A stretch of 35,964 bases of DNA from Chara braunii. Its lineage: Eukaryota; Streptophyta; Charophyceae; Charales; Characeae. The position numbers and the translations under genes were made by a program. The notes beneath the pieces are model-generated. The model ran no database searches. It saw only the letters and a program-made list of their open reading frames with translations, and was not told the DNA's origin. Below are positions 19,580-30,725 of the stretch, piece by piece. The stretch is taken from the NCBI GenBank assembly GCA_003427395.1, contig BFEA01000092.1, positions 1,494,280 to 1,530,243 of the forward strand, read 5' to 3'. Every line of letters begins with the position of its first letter. Positions within the stretch are counted from its first letter, which is position 1.

Positions 19580-20212
19580 GACCGATGCGCTCGACAACGT
19601 CAACCCAACTTTTTCGGTTATCCGCCTAGATTTTGCATTCCATCGCGGCTATTTAGAGCACGATCTCGCTAAATTGTGGTCGAGCCGTCGAGACTTTGTA
19701 ATGCATTGATAAGCACCTGTCTAGCTACTACCTCGTTGAAGTTGGTTGATAACCTAAGAAAGAAAGAGGAGAACACACTTGCATGATTTATCGTAATGAA
19801 GGCGGGGGTGGGAGTTGTGTTTGATCGAGTTGTGGTTTATCATATCTAATTTATTCGCACACAACGATCCAATCTTTATGCCAAGGTCGTTCCGAGGTCG
19901 GAGTAAAGGCGAGAAAAAGAGTTACGAAAGATGGCGTGAGCAAGAACCAAGATTCAACAACATCAAGGAAGGAAATGAAAACGGCTAAGATCGTTGTGAA
20001 AGGCACGATGAAGGAGGATGAAGGGTGCTTACAGAATGCATGCAAACTCGCTTGTGGAGAAAATGAATACACAAGAAGGGAAAAAATGCAAAAAACGTTC
20101 GGCAAAATGTCAGTGAAACTCGTGTTTAACTCATACGAAATATTCAAAAGTGAAAAGTTTATAGAAAATTAAAGCGTAATTGCTATGGTGCGCGAAGTCT
20201 AATATCGATTCC
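19580..20212 (+). repeat. Dispersed repeat S, copy 1
   Basis: Directly repeated at 25484-26127 with roughly 88-90% identity by eye, from gcrctcgac-acgtcaacccaac to gaagtctaa-tcgattcc. Copy 1 carries an extra ~14 bases near 20175 (taattgctatggtg). Frames are open on both strands in both copies. The plus frame at 19936-20172 contains KGTMKEDEG and YTRRE. The minus frame at 19851-20147 contains HPSSSFIVPFTT and PWHKDWIV. It cannot be decided which, if either, is coding. Confidence 0.8.
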
Positions 20213-21895
20213 GTTTGCGTTTTGTGATATATTAGTAGATTGGGAGGTTAGTAAGAAGGAGCTTGCGCGGAGCTATGGCGGGACGTGTGAAGATGCCAAG
20301 AAATTTAGATCTCGTTCAATTCTCTACGGAATCGAGCGATCTCGAGGGTTAATCGAGGGTTTTATGGTAGGGCGAGTGCAATGGTGAAGCTAGTTTTAGT
20401 GGTACGTTAGTAGGAAGAGAGTTAGTAGAGAAAGTTAGTGCGCCGAGCTATGGCGGAGAGGAGGGAGAAATAGGATGAAAAAACGCTTACCTCACTCAAT
20501 CCATGACGGAATTGAGTAGGAGGAAACGTTAGATTAATTTTTTTAGACAGGGCAAATTCAATTGTGGAGTCCGTTTCAGGAGAGAGTAAGTAGATATGAT
20601 AATACAAGAAAAATAGGTTGTGCCCAGAAGAAAACTTGAGTATGGCAGTGAATACTTCCTCGTTTTAGCAAAAGATTCATTCGATTTTTGTCAGTCGTTC
20701 CTGTGGGGGATGCTGCAGGCGGCCAGTGAAGATGGAAACTTACCTATTACCGGTTGTGTTGCTTCTCCTATCAACAAAAAACTCTCTCTCTTCACCTCGT
20801 GCATGTGCACGACAACTCGTGCACCTGGCTGTATTCTTGCGGGAGATTCATTCAGATTTTGTTTATCCCATCGATGGAAGCAACACGGGGCGAACCTTGA
20901 ACTTGGAGATTTACCTGTCGGCCATTGTGTTGCTCATCCTAAAAGATGCAACCGACCATGTTTTAGTGGAATAATCGTTCTCTCCTTGCATATACGTAAG
21001 TGGTAGTTGTGAGCCCGTCAAGATCAACTTGTTAGTCGAGGTTATTCGTCGATTCAGTTTCTGTTTTTTTGCCTGTTCATCATTATGATCCCCGCTGGTT
21101 GTCACATCTATCATCTTCCAGTTGAGCGTCGTGCTTATCGAGGTCACGAAGGCATCCCGAACTGCCCTAGCTAAGCTGATTTATCGGCCTTGTGCGTGTT
21201 AGCAGTTTCGTGAACATAGCCCAGATTTCGGACAAAGTACATCTTGCCAGGTGAAAAGTAAAAAGGGGGAGGATCCGCAGTAACTTTCGGGGAACGAGGG
21301 AAAGAGGGCAACACTTACCGTTGAAAGGCAGGTAGCAAAACCACGATCATAAGTCGAGCCATCAAGCCAATATGTGCTCATCTGTAGGTAATTTTGAAGG
21401 AGGAATCAACTTGGTTTTGCTCATCCTACCGGTCGAAGTGGTTGGAGGAGAGTCACAGAAAACGGGAGCTTACCTATCGACAAAGATGCGGGGCTCATCA
21501 AGATTAACAAATACGAAGAGAACAATTAGACGAATCTCTGCAGCAAGCTACCACAAATGAAACGAAGGCATGTGCGATTTGTTGGCTGTAGGGTGGACTG
21601 ATACAACAAAATGTGTGGGGGTGTGTAAATTGCTCCCATTTCGCACTCAACAGCGGTCTACAGAATCGATGTCTAGATATATGGTGGTTGGCACTATTGA
21701 CCGTATGGTTGCTTACAGTCAGCGCTACTGTCTTCGAGGACGAGGCTGGTATACCTCATCTCCCGAAATCAGGTGAACTGCTAAATCATTGATCTTTTTG
21801 GCTGTATTTCCTATAGCGCACTTGTGGTGTTCTTACCTTACTGAAGTTGGCATTGTGCCTTTGCTGCGGAGTTTCGTCATAAGGAGTGCGTCATT
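20213..21895. other. Segment with diverged tandem modules
   Basis: Two related ~170-bp blocks (about 20265-20430 and 20440-20600) share gcgcsgagctatggcgg and a tagggcgag or gacagggcaa word. A second pair, offset by exactly 171 bp (20674 and 20845, gattcattc; then ttacctrt, tgtgttgct), lies inside a 128-codon plus-strand frame (20620-21006), so the duplication is in frame (LAxDSFxFCxS and CVAxP in both). On the minus strand the same words give TAG/GTAAGT donor-like sites. No family is recognised. Confidence 0.4.
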
Positions 21896-22584
21896 GGAAC
21901 GCAGTCGTCGAGGCGGTATAAATACGGTTAGTCAGAGAGAGAGGCAGTGTGGTCTTGGGAAATTGATCAAGCACGGTAAAAAGGGGGGGGTATTGTTGCG
22001 ACTTGGACAGTCGCTGAAGAGGTTTGACTTTGGTAGACCAAGTTGTTCTGTGCTTTGACCATCGTTGCGGGGCCCTCAGGCGATGAAAGATAACAAGGCC
22101 CTTTCTTGGGAGTTGAGGTTGTCCCTCCCCTGTATCTCGAGCGTCTAAAACCCCTCATTCTGCCGTTCTCACTCTAAGTCTGGTCTTGTTCTAAGAGGAA
22201 GGCGGCAGGTGGGACTGCAACCCGTAAGACCGCAACAAGACTCTGTGGGGAGTCGACCCATCGATTGCGGGAGCTCTACCGGAACTCAGGAGGAGTTCTG
22301 GAGGTAGGAAACTGAGAGGTAAAATGTTTTCATCCTCCGTTTATAAAGCCAATTATAACCCGTATTCGTACGCCTTGCTATGTTTGACTGAGTGTATTGT
22401 GTGCACCACTACTTTGACTTTCAATTTGACTTTCAGGATGTGATTCAGAGTTAAGTAAAGGAACGCATTTGTAACGTCACTTTAGTGTTGTTGTCTGACT
22501 GAAAACAGATTGTGGAAAGGGATTGCATCTGGGGGAAGGATGGGAGAAAGGCAGTATTGCTTGTGTCGTACCGGGTCCATCAAA

Positions 22585-23320
22585 GGCTGAGCAAGTCTCC
22601 ATAAGTTTGGTGAGACTCAGTGCTATGTTTATTATGGAGTTGCCTGGAGGACCAAATATGTTCCATAAGTTTAGGTGGTCTGGTTGCTCTGACTTGCGAG
22701 GGCTGTCTATGGTTGACTTTTTTGGGACCAAACATTGTACCATAAGTTTTGGTGGTTTGGTTGCCTTGTTTATTTTGGGTTTTCTCAGTTTCTTTGGGTT
22801 TGAACGAGGGGGTCTAAAAACTGTCTCATAAGTTTGGGTGACTCAACCTCTTCATGCTTCACCATTAAGATAAATAAATCGGGCGGAGGACCAGACATGT
22901 TCCATAAGTTTGGGTGGTCTTGGTCCAATGCCACACACATGCTGGAACCGAAAGGTTATAATTTGACTATATATTTACTACTACTTTATCTATGAACAGG
23001 CTAGTCAGACACTATCCCATAAGTTTGGTTGGTCTAACTATAGCTTATCACAAACTGAAGAGAGTATTAATTAAGAATAAACTTGTGGTAAGAAGGGGCA
23101 GGCTGAACCTTGAGCTAAGATGATTGGTTCAGTCATATGCTACCTTAAAATATTAAGTGTACAGAGTTATATATAACTTGGATACTTATACGGTTCAGGG
23201 AGCTTAGGATGACTAACCTAGTTATATGCCCAAGAAAGAGAGAAGTAGATGTGCCTTTTGTTTGTATATACTCAATGGTTGAGCTAGACATTATTCCATA
23301 AGTTTGGGTAGTCTATCTTT
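22585..23320. repeat. Constant-loop, variable-stem hairpin array in X copy 3
   Basis: Seven CCATAAGTTTGGGTGG-type cores lie near 22600, 22663, 22740, 22826, 22901, 23019 and 23297. Stems include CTGAG/CTCAG (22587-22591/22616-22620) and ACCAAAC/GTTTGGT (22727-22733/22755-22761). Flanking words allow one-to-one alignment with six hairpins of copy 2; the one at 22826 has no partner. Confidence 0.75.
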
Positions 23321-24695
23321 ATAACCTTTACGTCTTATGTAAGCTGGGTACAAAGGGATAAATCATTGAAAAACTACGAACTATTGTTTGATAAGATTAA
23401 CTTTGGGCTCGTGAGAGTACTTACCGTTGTGGTTTGACCTCGCATGTGGCTGAGTGAGATCACTACTTAGTTTCAGTTTCAGTTTGACGGGTAGTTGCTT
23501 TAGTTGCTCACCCTGTGTCACAGTCGTAGGAGTTAGTTTCAATTCTTGCAATTTTTAAGCTAATTTTATTTTACTTAGGTCAATTCTAACATTTTCTGGG
23601 ATCATTTCTTATACTTGGCTTTGTATAAAGCTTGGTAAGCTACTTTCTCTACGGGAAGCCCTGCCGAAATTTTTACAAAACCAAGGAGTTAGTCAGATTT
23701 TATCTTTTCAAGGTTCAGATTGTCTAAACTTTGTGTATGACTTATTAAAAATCTGGGAAGTCTTATTTTTTAAAGGAAAAAAAAAATCCAATGAAACCCT
23801 AACACAAAGACACTGTCCGAGTCAAAATGAAGCGTCAAACGAATTCAACAAAATGCCAAATTTTTCATTATTGATCCAAACATGTAAAAACTGCACACAT
23901 GAGGTACCCTAAAACACATATATATCACACAAAAAGAAAAACAAGAAAAAAAGCAAAAAATTAGCACAATATGACAGTTTCAGTGCAATTCGGTGGGCAT
24001 TGACATGCCTTATTGAGCATTCTGACTCAAGTTTCGGACTAGTTTCAGGTTGATCTTACAAGGATCATCTTCGGTCATCACTAATAACAAGTCGGCTGCT
24101 GATTTGTCGGTCTACGACTCAACTCCAATCCATTCTCAATAGTCAACCAAAAAGGTTTTAGCCCTGATAGGGTCTATTATTTTGTTAGGGTTCATCCGGA
24201 CTTTTATTAAATGACCAATGAACGAAGGTACTGAATATTTATTTATGGAAGGTTGGACAAAAGTTGGGGCTTGCGTGGCTAAAGTGAGTGGTATAAGCGT
24301 AGAGAATGGTTGAAGTTGATCCCGGGTAGTGCATGAAATTTTGTAGATCCTTTGATGTGATTACAGGTAGGTTTCGTGATTCGGACTTTGGAACTGACTG
24401 TCCACGATCACATACATATATATGGCTGAGAGGAGTCTCACTGTGACTGTGAGAAGTGATCGTCATATATTTATTCCCCTCTATGTATATACGTATGTAC
24501 CTATATTTGAGTATTCACGTGGCCTATAGTGCCCGCGCTTAAGGCTTAACTAAGATTGAAATTGAGAAAGGAGAGGAGATTCCCTTCCATTACCGTTTTG
24601 CTTTTTAAAAGTTTTTTAGTCGGACGTTAGTCCCGGGCCTGGATTCGAGGTCCTTGTCCATGACATCCTAGGTCCTAGACTCCGAGTGGAAGGGA

Positions 24696-24893
24696 TCACC
24701 CCCCGCGCAGAGCCTGTTTGTCGTGGGGCCCGAACGGTTGTTCCTTCAGCCGTGCAACATCGTGAAGGGCTCGATGCTTACGATACTTCGAGATTGACAC
24801 TTGCGTGTCGTAAGCAATACGCGGATCCACGAGGGACCGCTTGATTATGGGCACTACATAGTATGTCATCATTGCGACTGCTTGCTTATTCAT
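24696..24893 (-). CDS. X copy 3 counterpart of the MNxQAV small ORF (unknown)
   Basis: This 65-codon frame matches the first ~55 residues of the frame at 12127-12441 (MMTYYVVPIIKR, ARLKEQPFG). It ends earlier because a ~40-base stretch present in copy 1 near 12230 is missing here. Many differences change amino acids, so purifying selection is not evident. Confidence 0.3.
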   Translation of the reverse strand: MNKQAVAMMTYYVVPIIKRSLVDPRIAYDTQVSISKYRKHRALHDVARLKEQPFGPHDKQALRGG

Positions 24894-24932
24894 GCATCGA
24901 AAGTCGATATGGGAAGGCCCTGCGTCCGCGCA

Positions 24933-24940
24933 GTTTTATA
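24933..24940 (-). promoter_or_regulatory. TATA-box-like site, X copy 3
   Basis: TATAAAAC on the minus strand, in the same context as in copies 1 and 2, upstream of the frame at 24696-24893. Confidence 0.4.
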
Positions 24941-25483
24941 CTAAGTCTCGCGCGTGTCGCCTATCCGATTTCCACATTGGAAGGTTATGGGATGGATACA
25001 AAAGGGAATAGGAGAGTTGTTGTGCTGGTTGTTTTGTATCGTTCGGTATGTGTCAGTGTTGTGGTGTAACGTGTGGTATGTAGGGACGCGTCCTAGTCGA
25101 CCGACGACGAGTCGCGCTTGGGACTTCAGCCCCCCAGTGCGTCGGTTCGTGTGCGGGTCCGATAGAGGTGTAAAACCGCGTATACCCCCTATGCTACGGC
25201 GAACGAGAAACGCCCTTGGCTGGTCCACCTTTGCGATTGCAACTGATTAGCTTTCGTACTGTGGACTGGTAGCTCGGCGGGATACACCCCACTGAAGGGG
25301 GGTGACAACTCCCGTAAGGTGGAGGTAAGTCGTGCCTCGTGTTGGCCCTATCCTGTCGTAGGGGCTCGTAAGAGGCACTCGGCCGAAGCAACTTGCGAAA
25401 GCTCCATGTGTATTTGCGACGAGAATTAGACCAACTCCTGCGTGACGCGGTCGGGGGGGTCTCGCCTTGCGCAACGCGAGACC

Positions 25484-26127
25484 GGTGCACTCGACACCGT
25501 CAACCCAACTTTTGCGCTTATCCGCCGAGATCTTGCATTCCATCGCGGCTATTTGAGGCACAATCTCGCTTTGTCGTGGTCGAGACGGCGAGACTTTGTA
25601 ATGCATTGATAACCACCTGTCTAGCTACTACCTCATTGAAGTTGGCTGATAATCTAAGAAAGAAAAAGGGAAATACACTTGCATGATTTATAGTAATGAA
25701 GGCGGGAAGGATGACATCACTGGAAAAAAAGGGGTGAGAGTCGTATTTAATCGAACTGTGGTTTGTCATATCTGATTTATTCCCACACAACGATCCAATC
25801 TTTATGCCAAGGTCGTTTCGAGGTTGGAGTAAAGGCGAGAAAAAAAGTTACGAAAGAAGGCGTGAGCAAGGACCACGATTCAGCAACATCAGGAAAGGAA
25901 ATGAAAACGGTTAAGACCGTTGTGAAAGGCACGATGAAGGAGGATGAAGGGTGGTTACAGAATGCATGCAAATGCACTTGTGGAGAACACGAATACACAA
26001 GAAGGGAAAAAGTGCAAAAATCGTTCGGCAAAATGTGAGTGAAAGTAGTGTCTAACTCATACGAAATATTCAAAAGTGAAAAGTTCATAGGAAATTAAAG
26101 CGCACGAAGTCTAACGTCGATTCCTTT
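25484..26127 (+). repeat. Dispersed repeat S, copy 2
   Basis: Direct copy of 19580-20212. Here a TGA after FGKM shortens the plus frame (25763-26038). The minus frame stays open at 25777-26088 and contains the same HPSSSFIVPFTT and PWHKDWIV words. Confidence 0.8.
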
Positions 26128-28489
26128 TTATTTTCGTCCAAAAATAAAACGTTCATCCAATTATAAAGACTCTTCAGTAAATTGAACCGAAACAAAAATG
26201 TGAGAGGACGAAAGTAGTAAGATTCACAAATACTCTACAAAAAAATGAAGAATGCACGGTATATTTGAATTTCATAAAACGGAAAACAAAAAACAATATG
26301 TCGTCTATCTAAAGGAATAAATAGGCATTGACATATACAAAAATCAACCCAATGTTGAAAACTCGCTCGTCATATATGTCACAGTCAGGGGTTCATAGAA
26401 ATATGCAACCTCTTGGACACATGCAAGATGAATAAAACAAATGCACATTTAAAAAATCGGGATAGTCACACTTCAAAACTGACGTCAATCAGTTCCGCAC
26501 CAAAATTTTAGTCCCTCCTCCGAAGAAATTCCTTTGGGGTAAATTATTTACCTTCATGGATTAAATAATTTTAATCCTAGCTTAGTTGGTTTACCTACGA
26601 GTTGTTGAATTACAGGCATGCTTTCGGAACATGAACAATGACATAATGTTGAATTATTTGGGGTCAGTGAACTCGACGACGATACCTAAAGGCCGTTGCC
26701 CTTAAACTCCTGGTACCTTTGCCGAGTGGGAAAATAGCAAGCCTCGGGTGGACATCCGATCTTTTAGGAGGACGAAACGAAACGGCGGTCGTCGATGAGA
26801 GTTATCAATGGCAACCGTCGCCGGGCCTGGTCTCTATTCGGCCGGGATTTACCAAAAATCACACCAGCAATCATGATATTGATTGGCAAGCACTTTATGT
26901 AGTTAGGGACTTCTGCCATAATTTAAGGATAAAGAGGGTAAATATGAAGTTGAGGAGGAGGCTCGAAAAGACGAGAAAGATAATGGTCGAGGTCAAGGTC
27001 TTCATTTGGGATTTCAAACATATAAGATTAAAGATAATACCTCACATCCTTGTGCGATTATCCTAAGACAAGATTAAGAAAATCCCAATACAGAGAGGGT
27101 AAGGTTCCGAATACGTCATTATGGAGAGTTGACTCTCTAATATCTATGAGACGTAGAGTTGTGGCAATGCAATAAAATCGGTGCGACTGAACTCTCTCCA
27201 TACAACTAAGAACAAATGTACATGCGTGTGAAAAGAAGGAACGTGAGAGTTATTCATTTGGAATTTGAAACATATAAGGTTGAAGATCATACTAAACGGC
27301 CTTTTGCAGTCCTGTAACAAGATTAAGAAAACCTCAATACAGAGAGGGTAAGGTTCCCATTACATCATCATAGATAGTAAGATTTCTAACATCTACGGGA
27401 AATAGACTAATGGCAATGCAGTAAAATCGGTGAGATTGAACTCTCTCCATACAACTATGAACAAAAATACATGCATGTAAAAAAAAGGAGCACGAGAGTC
27501 ATAACTGGGAAGATAGGTAGCTTGAAGGCGAGTAGCACATCACCAATAAAAGTCCTCAGATATAATGAACCAATCAAAACTATTGGGGTAGGGGGAAAAC
27601 GTTGTATAAACTGTAGAAAATGACAAGGACGATTCTCTGCGAGATGAAGACGAAGTCTGTGCCCGCTAAGATGGACGTGGAGAGAAACGAGATCGGGGTC
27701 GGGAACAGAAAGATTCTCTATGGCGGGAGGGGTGAAGAGGACTAATATACGGTACTTTCTCTTAGGGAAGGGGATGTGGGAACATTTCCACATTATGCGG
27801 AAGAGGGAGCATTAGGATGAGGTATTTTTTAGATGGATAGAGAGGACAGAGAAAGAAACAAAAAATCGTCGAGAGGGACTGACGGGGAAATAAATAGTCT
27901 GGTACTATGAGAGTTGTTTCATCGTCGCGTTAGACTTGGATTAGGTCTCCAGACTCCTGTGTTGTGATTCAAACCCACCGATGTCATTGCAGAATCTGTA
28001 GTCGATCGTGCTGTGAAGACAAAATGTTTGGACAATCACCTTCCTCAAGCAAGATGCAATGAAGCATTGATGTAAGTTCATGTTGTAAATGTATGAACTC
28101 GCGTGTGCTTGAGCGGTTGTCTATGTTGACAAACAGGTTCCACGCAATGCATTGAAAAATTGACATAACCTCGTGAATGACGACTTCGCATTCTCCCTAA
28201 TACGGTGTGTTTGCTGCAAGTAACCTCAAAGAAATCACTCGTGGCAAGTCCAATGTTCCACACGTGAATACACAACAACTCAACTCTGAAGCTCGGATGA
28301 TTAATCTCCGTATACCAAAACCAGATGCGCAATGGATAAAAAGATAAGTGAAAATATCCCACCCCAAAGTAGTCTTCCCAATTATCTAAAGAGATATCGC
28401 ATAGAGAGAGCTCTTTAACATGAAGAAAAAGATAAGGGCAATGTTGAGAGTTGGTGGAGAGGGGAAAGCGGGACGGTAGGGAGAAGAAA
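26128..28489. other. AT-rich stretch with a tandem duplication; no gene recognised
   Basis: Frames at 26719-27066 (+, 115 codons, starts MPSGKIASLGW) and 27455-27793 (-, 112 codons) have no recognisable motifs. The first half of the plus frame (WTSDLLGGRNET, RPGFTKN) looks protein-like and could be a fragment of an element. Confidence 0.35.
26998..27500. repeat. Tandem duplication, unit ~249 bp
   Basis: The words cagagagggtaaggttcc (27091 and 27340), aaatcggtg and ctctctccatacaacta recur in the same order with ~80% identity. Confidence 0.75.
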
Positions 28490-29129
28490 GAGAGGAACAT
28501 CACACTATCCTGATCCACATCTAGGAGGTAGGTTGGTGGAAGCTCAACCAATTGGCGTGCTCACCCGTCAAGGACGAGTCGTGCCCACACTCGCAACTTT
28601 TGTCGATTACCTTTCACTTTGGCGGTAAGATGAGTCCAAAGTTCCCTTGAAAATCTGCAAAGAACACAATCCTCGACAGTCGGTGCTCAAGTACTGATAT
28701 CCTCCGAATGCCCATAAAATTTATATAAACAAAGAGATGACATCACGACTAGATACTAATCTTTATGGAAGCGAAGAAATAACGTTTCGCCGTGTGTTAT
28801 ATCCAATGCAAAAAGGCATTAGGAACGTCACGATACCCGACCTGTTGAATCCGTAACCGCAATTCACTCACCGTTCCTTGCTGCAAGAGTCGCACATATA
28901 TTGCTCTTTTGATGGAGAATGATACTTTTGTGTTAAAAGGGAGGGAGGAAGAATAAGGAGAAGGATGCTTAGAGGATGGAGACGAGGCCATAGATACGAG
29001 ACGTGGCGGATAACAGTCAGTGAGCTATGGCTTCCTCCGACTTTAGACACTATGCGCACGACATTGGCGTCGTTTGAACCGAGCTCGATAACACGAAACC
29101 AACAAAAATACTAGGGAACTAGTTTGTAG

Positions 29130-29880
29130 CCGTGAGCACATTCACTTACCTGCAATGGGTCCCCGAGTTTATATTGAGTTACAAGTCCAATGTTCTCGTT
29201 TCAGACCTTATAACTCCGGGCCTGTCTATCATGGATCAATGTCGTCAGGCTATGCCTTTCCTGGATCAGTTTGGGAAATGTTCGCTCCATGAGTTCCAAG
29301 TACCACTTCATTTTGCTTTAGTGACGCTCTAGTGTTTCATCCCTTGAAGTTTCCCTAGGCATAATCGAGGACGTCATGCATAGTGATGCATGTAATATTG
29401 TTGGTACGTAGTTGAAACAAAGTAAGGTCGATGGACTCGTGGGTGTAAACCAACAGATGAAGAGGATATGATAGACTATCTCGGTTCGCGGGTGTGTGTC
29501 TTTAGCCTCAATATTATGTATAAATGTGGATTTGATCATAAGGTTAACATTTTCCATTAAACCGTTGGGCTAGGAAATGTACAACACTGCCTGACGTAAG
29601 GTGACACCCCTTCGAACCAATTTCTACTCAACCTCTCCCCGGAATTTGGACCCATTATCCGTGAAAAAATATTTTATATCTAGATGTGTTCCAAAAAATC
29701 TATCAAAATTGATAGTTATTTTGGAGGTCCTACGAGTCTTAAAGGGCTAAACTCGATCCACTTAGAAAAATGATTGATAAAGTTGATTGATGATAATGAA
29801 TAATATTATATATTCACAACTATTTCGTTCATCTCAGCTAGCACCACTATATCAGTCATTTCCACTGTGACACACTAAAA
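29130..29880 (-). pseudogene. Ty3/gypsy integrase remnant
   Basis: In minus-strand order the frame shows INHFSKWIEFSPLR (~29790-29745) like the VDHFSKW block. After a frame change it shows FTDNGSKFRGEVE (~29665-29620), the second catalytic Asp region. Then PNGLMENVNLMIKS (~29570-29525) gives the catalytic Glu. A C-terminal LIQERH-DRQARSYKV stretch follows (~29260-29200), like the coiled segment before the GPY/F region. Stops interrupt after GEVE and before PNGL. Integrase joins element DNA to the host chromosome; this one is dead. Confidence 0.75.
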
Positions 29881-29967
29881 AGGGCGGATTGCTTTCATTT
29901 TAACAATCATATTGGGCGTTTGGATGGGGGGGCAATCACAGCATGTATCGACAAATGTTGATGATAT

Positions 29968-30717
29968 CAGGGTAACCGGCGTTCGGGACAGGCCGAACGC
30001 CCGAACCCGAACGCCCGAATGTATGGGACCCCTTGGGGATGTGTTCGACCGTTCGGGTCGAATGCGGACAAAAAAAAAAAAAAAAAAAAAAAAAAGCAAA
30101 GAAATAAAAAAAATCTGAAACAAATATATGATATGAAAAAAAATAAATTCAACAAGATTTGTCTGAGCATTACATCCAAATTCCTTACCAAATTTGTAAT
30201 AAAAATAAAATACGAAAAACACATACTAATAAAAATAAATAAATAAATTTAGTGAGTGCGTGAACACGTTTTCGACACAGCCATCTTTGGCGATTTTTCA
30301 TTTTGTTTTTGGCATAGTTAAACGCCCTGAAAATTTACAGATGTGTACTTCACATAATGAAAAAGCCACTTAACAAGTTTCAAAAAATAATAAAATTTTT
30401 TAGACCCTGAACTCAAGTGAAAACAAAAAGTAAAAAGTGAAAAAAAACGTGGGCGAGCACGTTTTGACACCACCATCTTCCGCGGTTTTTAATTCTTATT
30501 TGGATGAGACAAATGACTTGAAACTTTATAGGCATGTACCTCACGTCATAGAGAACTCACAAAACAAAATGCAAAAAACAAAAATTAGTTTTAGGCCCCG
30601 AAATATTTTTTGGAGGGGGTCGAACGTGGTCGGGTCCGGACCCCGTACGGGACCCCGAACGCCCGTACGTACGGAGGTCTGCCCGGGGACCTCCGTACGT
30701 ACGGGTTGGTGACCTTG
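29968..30717. mobile_element. Non-autonomous hAT-type MITE, 750 bp, inserted in the Ty3/gypsy relic
   Basis: Flanked by an exact 8-bp duplication GATGATAT (29960-29967 and 30718-30725). Termini CAGGGTAACC and, reverse-complemented, CAAGGTCACC match at 8 of 10 positions, and CAGGG is a common hAT end. Subterminal perfect hairpins occur: GGCGTTCGG/CCGAACGCC (29978-30001) and an 18-bp stem CCCGTACGTACGGAGGTC (30662-30679) with its complement at 30688-30705. The interior holds an A-run and a ~197-bp tandem repeat (30252 and 30449). No transposase is encoded. Confidence 0.75.
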
Positions 30718-30725
30718 GATGATAT

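Larger units (their letters stand above)
21896..25483 (+). mobile_element. Repeat family X, copy 3 (reference orientation)
   Basis: The left end, ggaacgcagtcg, matches copy 1 at 10755. Upstream sequences differ, so this is a true family edge. It contains the conserved ORF fragments, the hairpin array (22585-23320), a single gcagcact-type unit, an A-rich patch (23780-23960) and the TATA site. The right side runs directly into S copy 2, which may therefore belong to the same element. No terminal repeats or target duplications were identified. Confidence 0.75.

Noticed and set aside
28078-28551. 157-codon minus ORF as an independent gene
   Set aside because: Only its first residues (VELPPTYLLD) make sense, as the tail of the gypsy polyprotein; the rest shows no motif.
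30062-30120. Lysine- or Phe-rich ORFs over the A-run in the MITE
   Set aside because: Homopolymer translation only.
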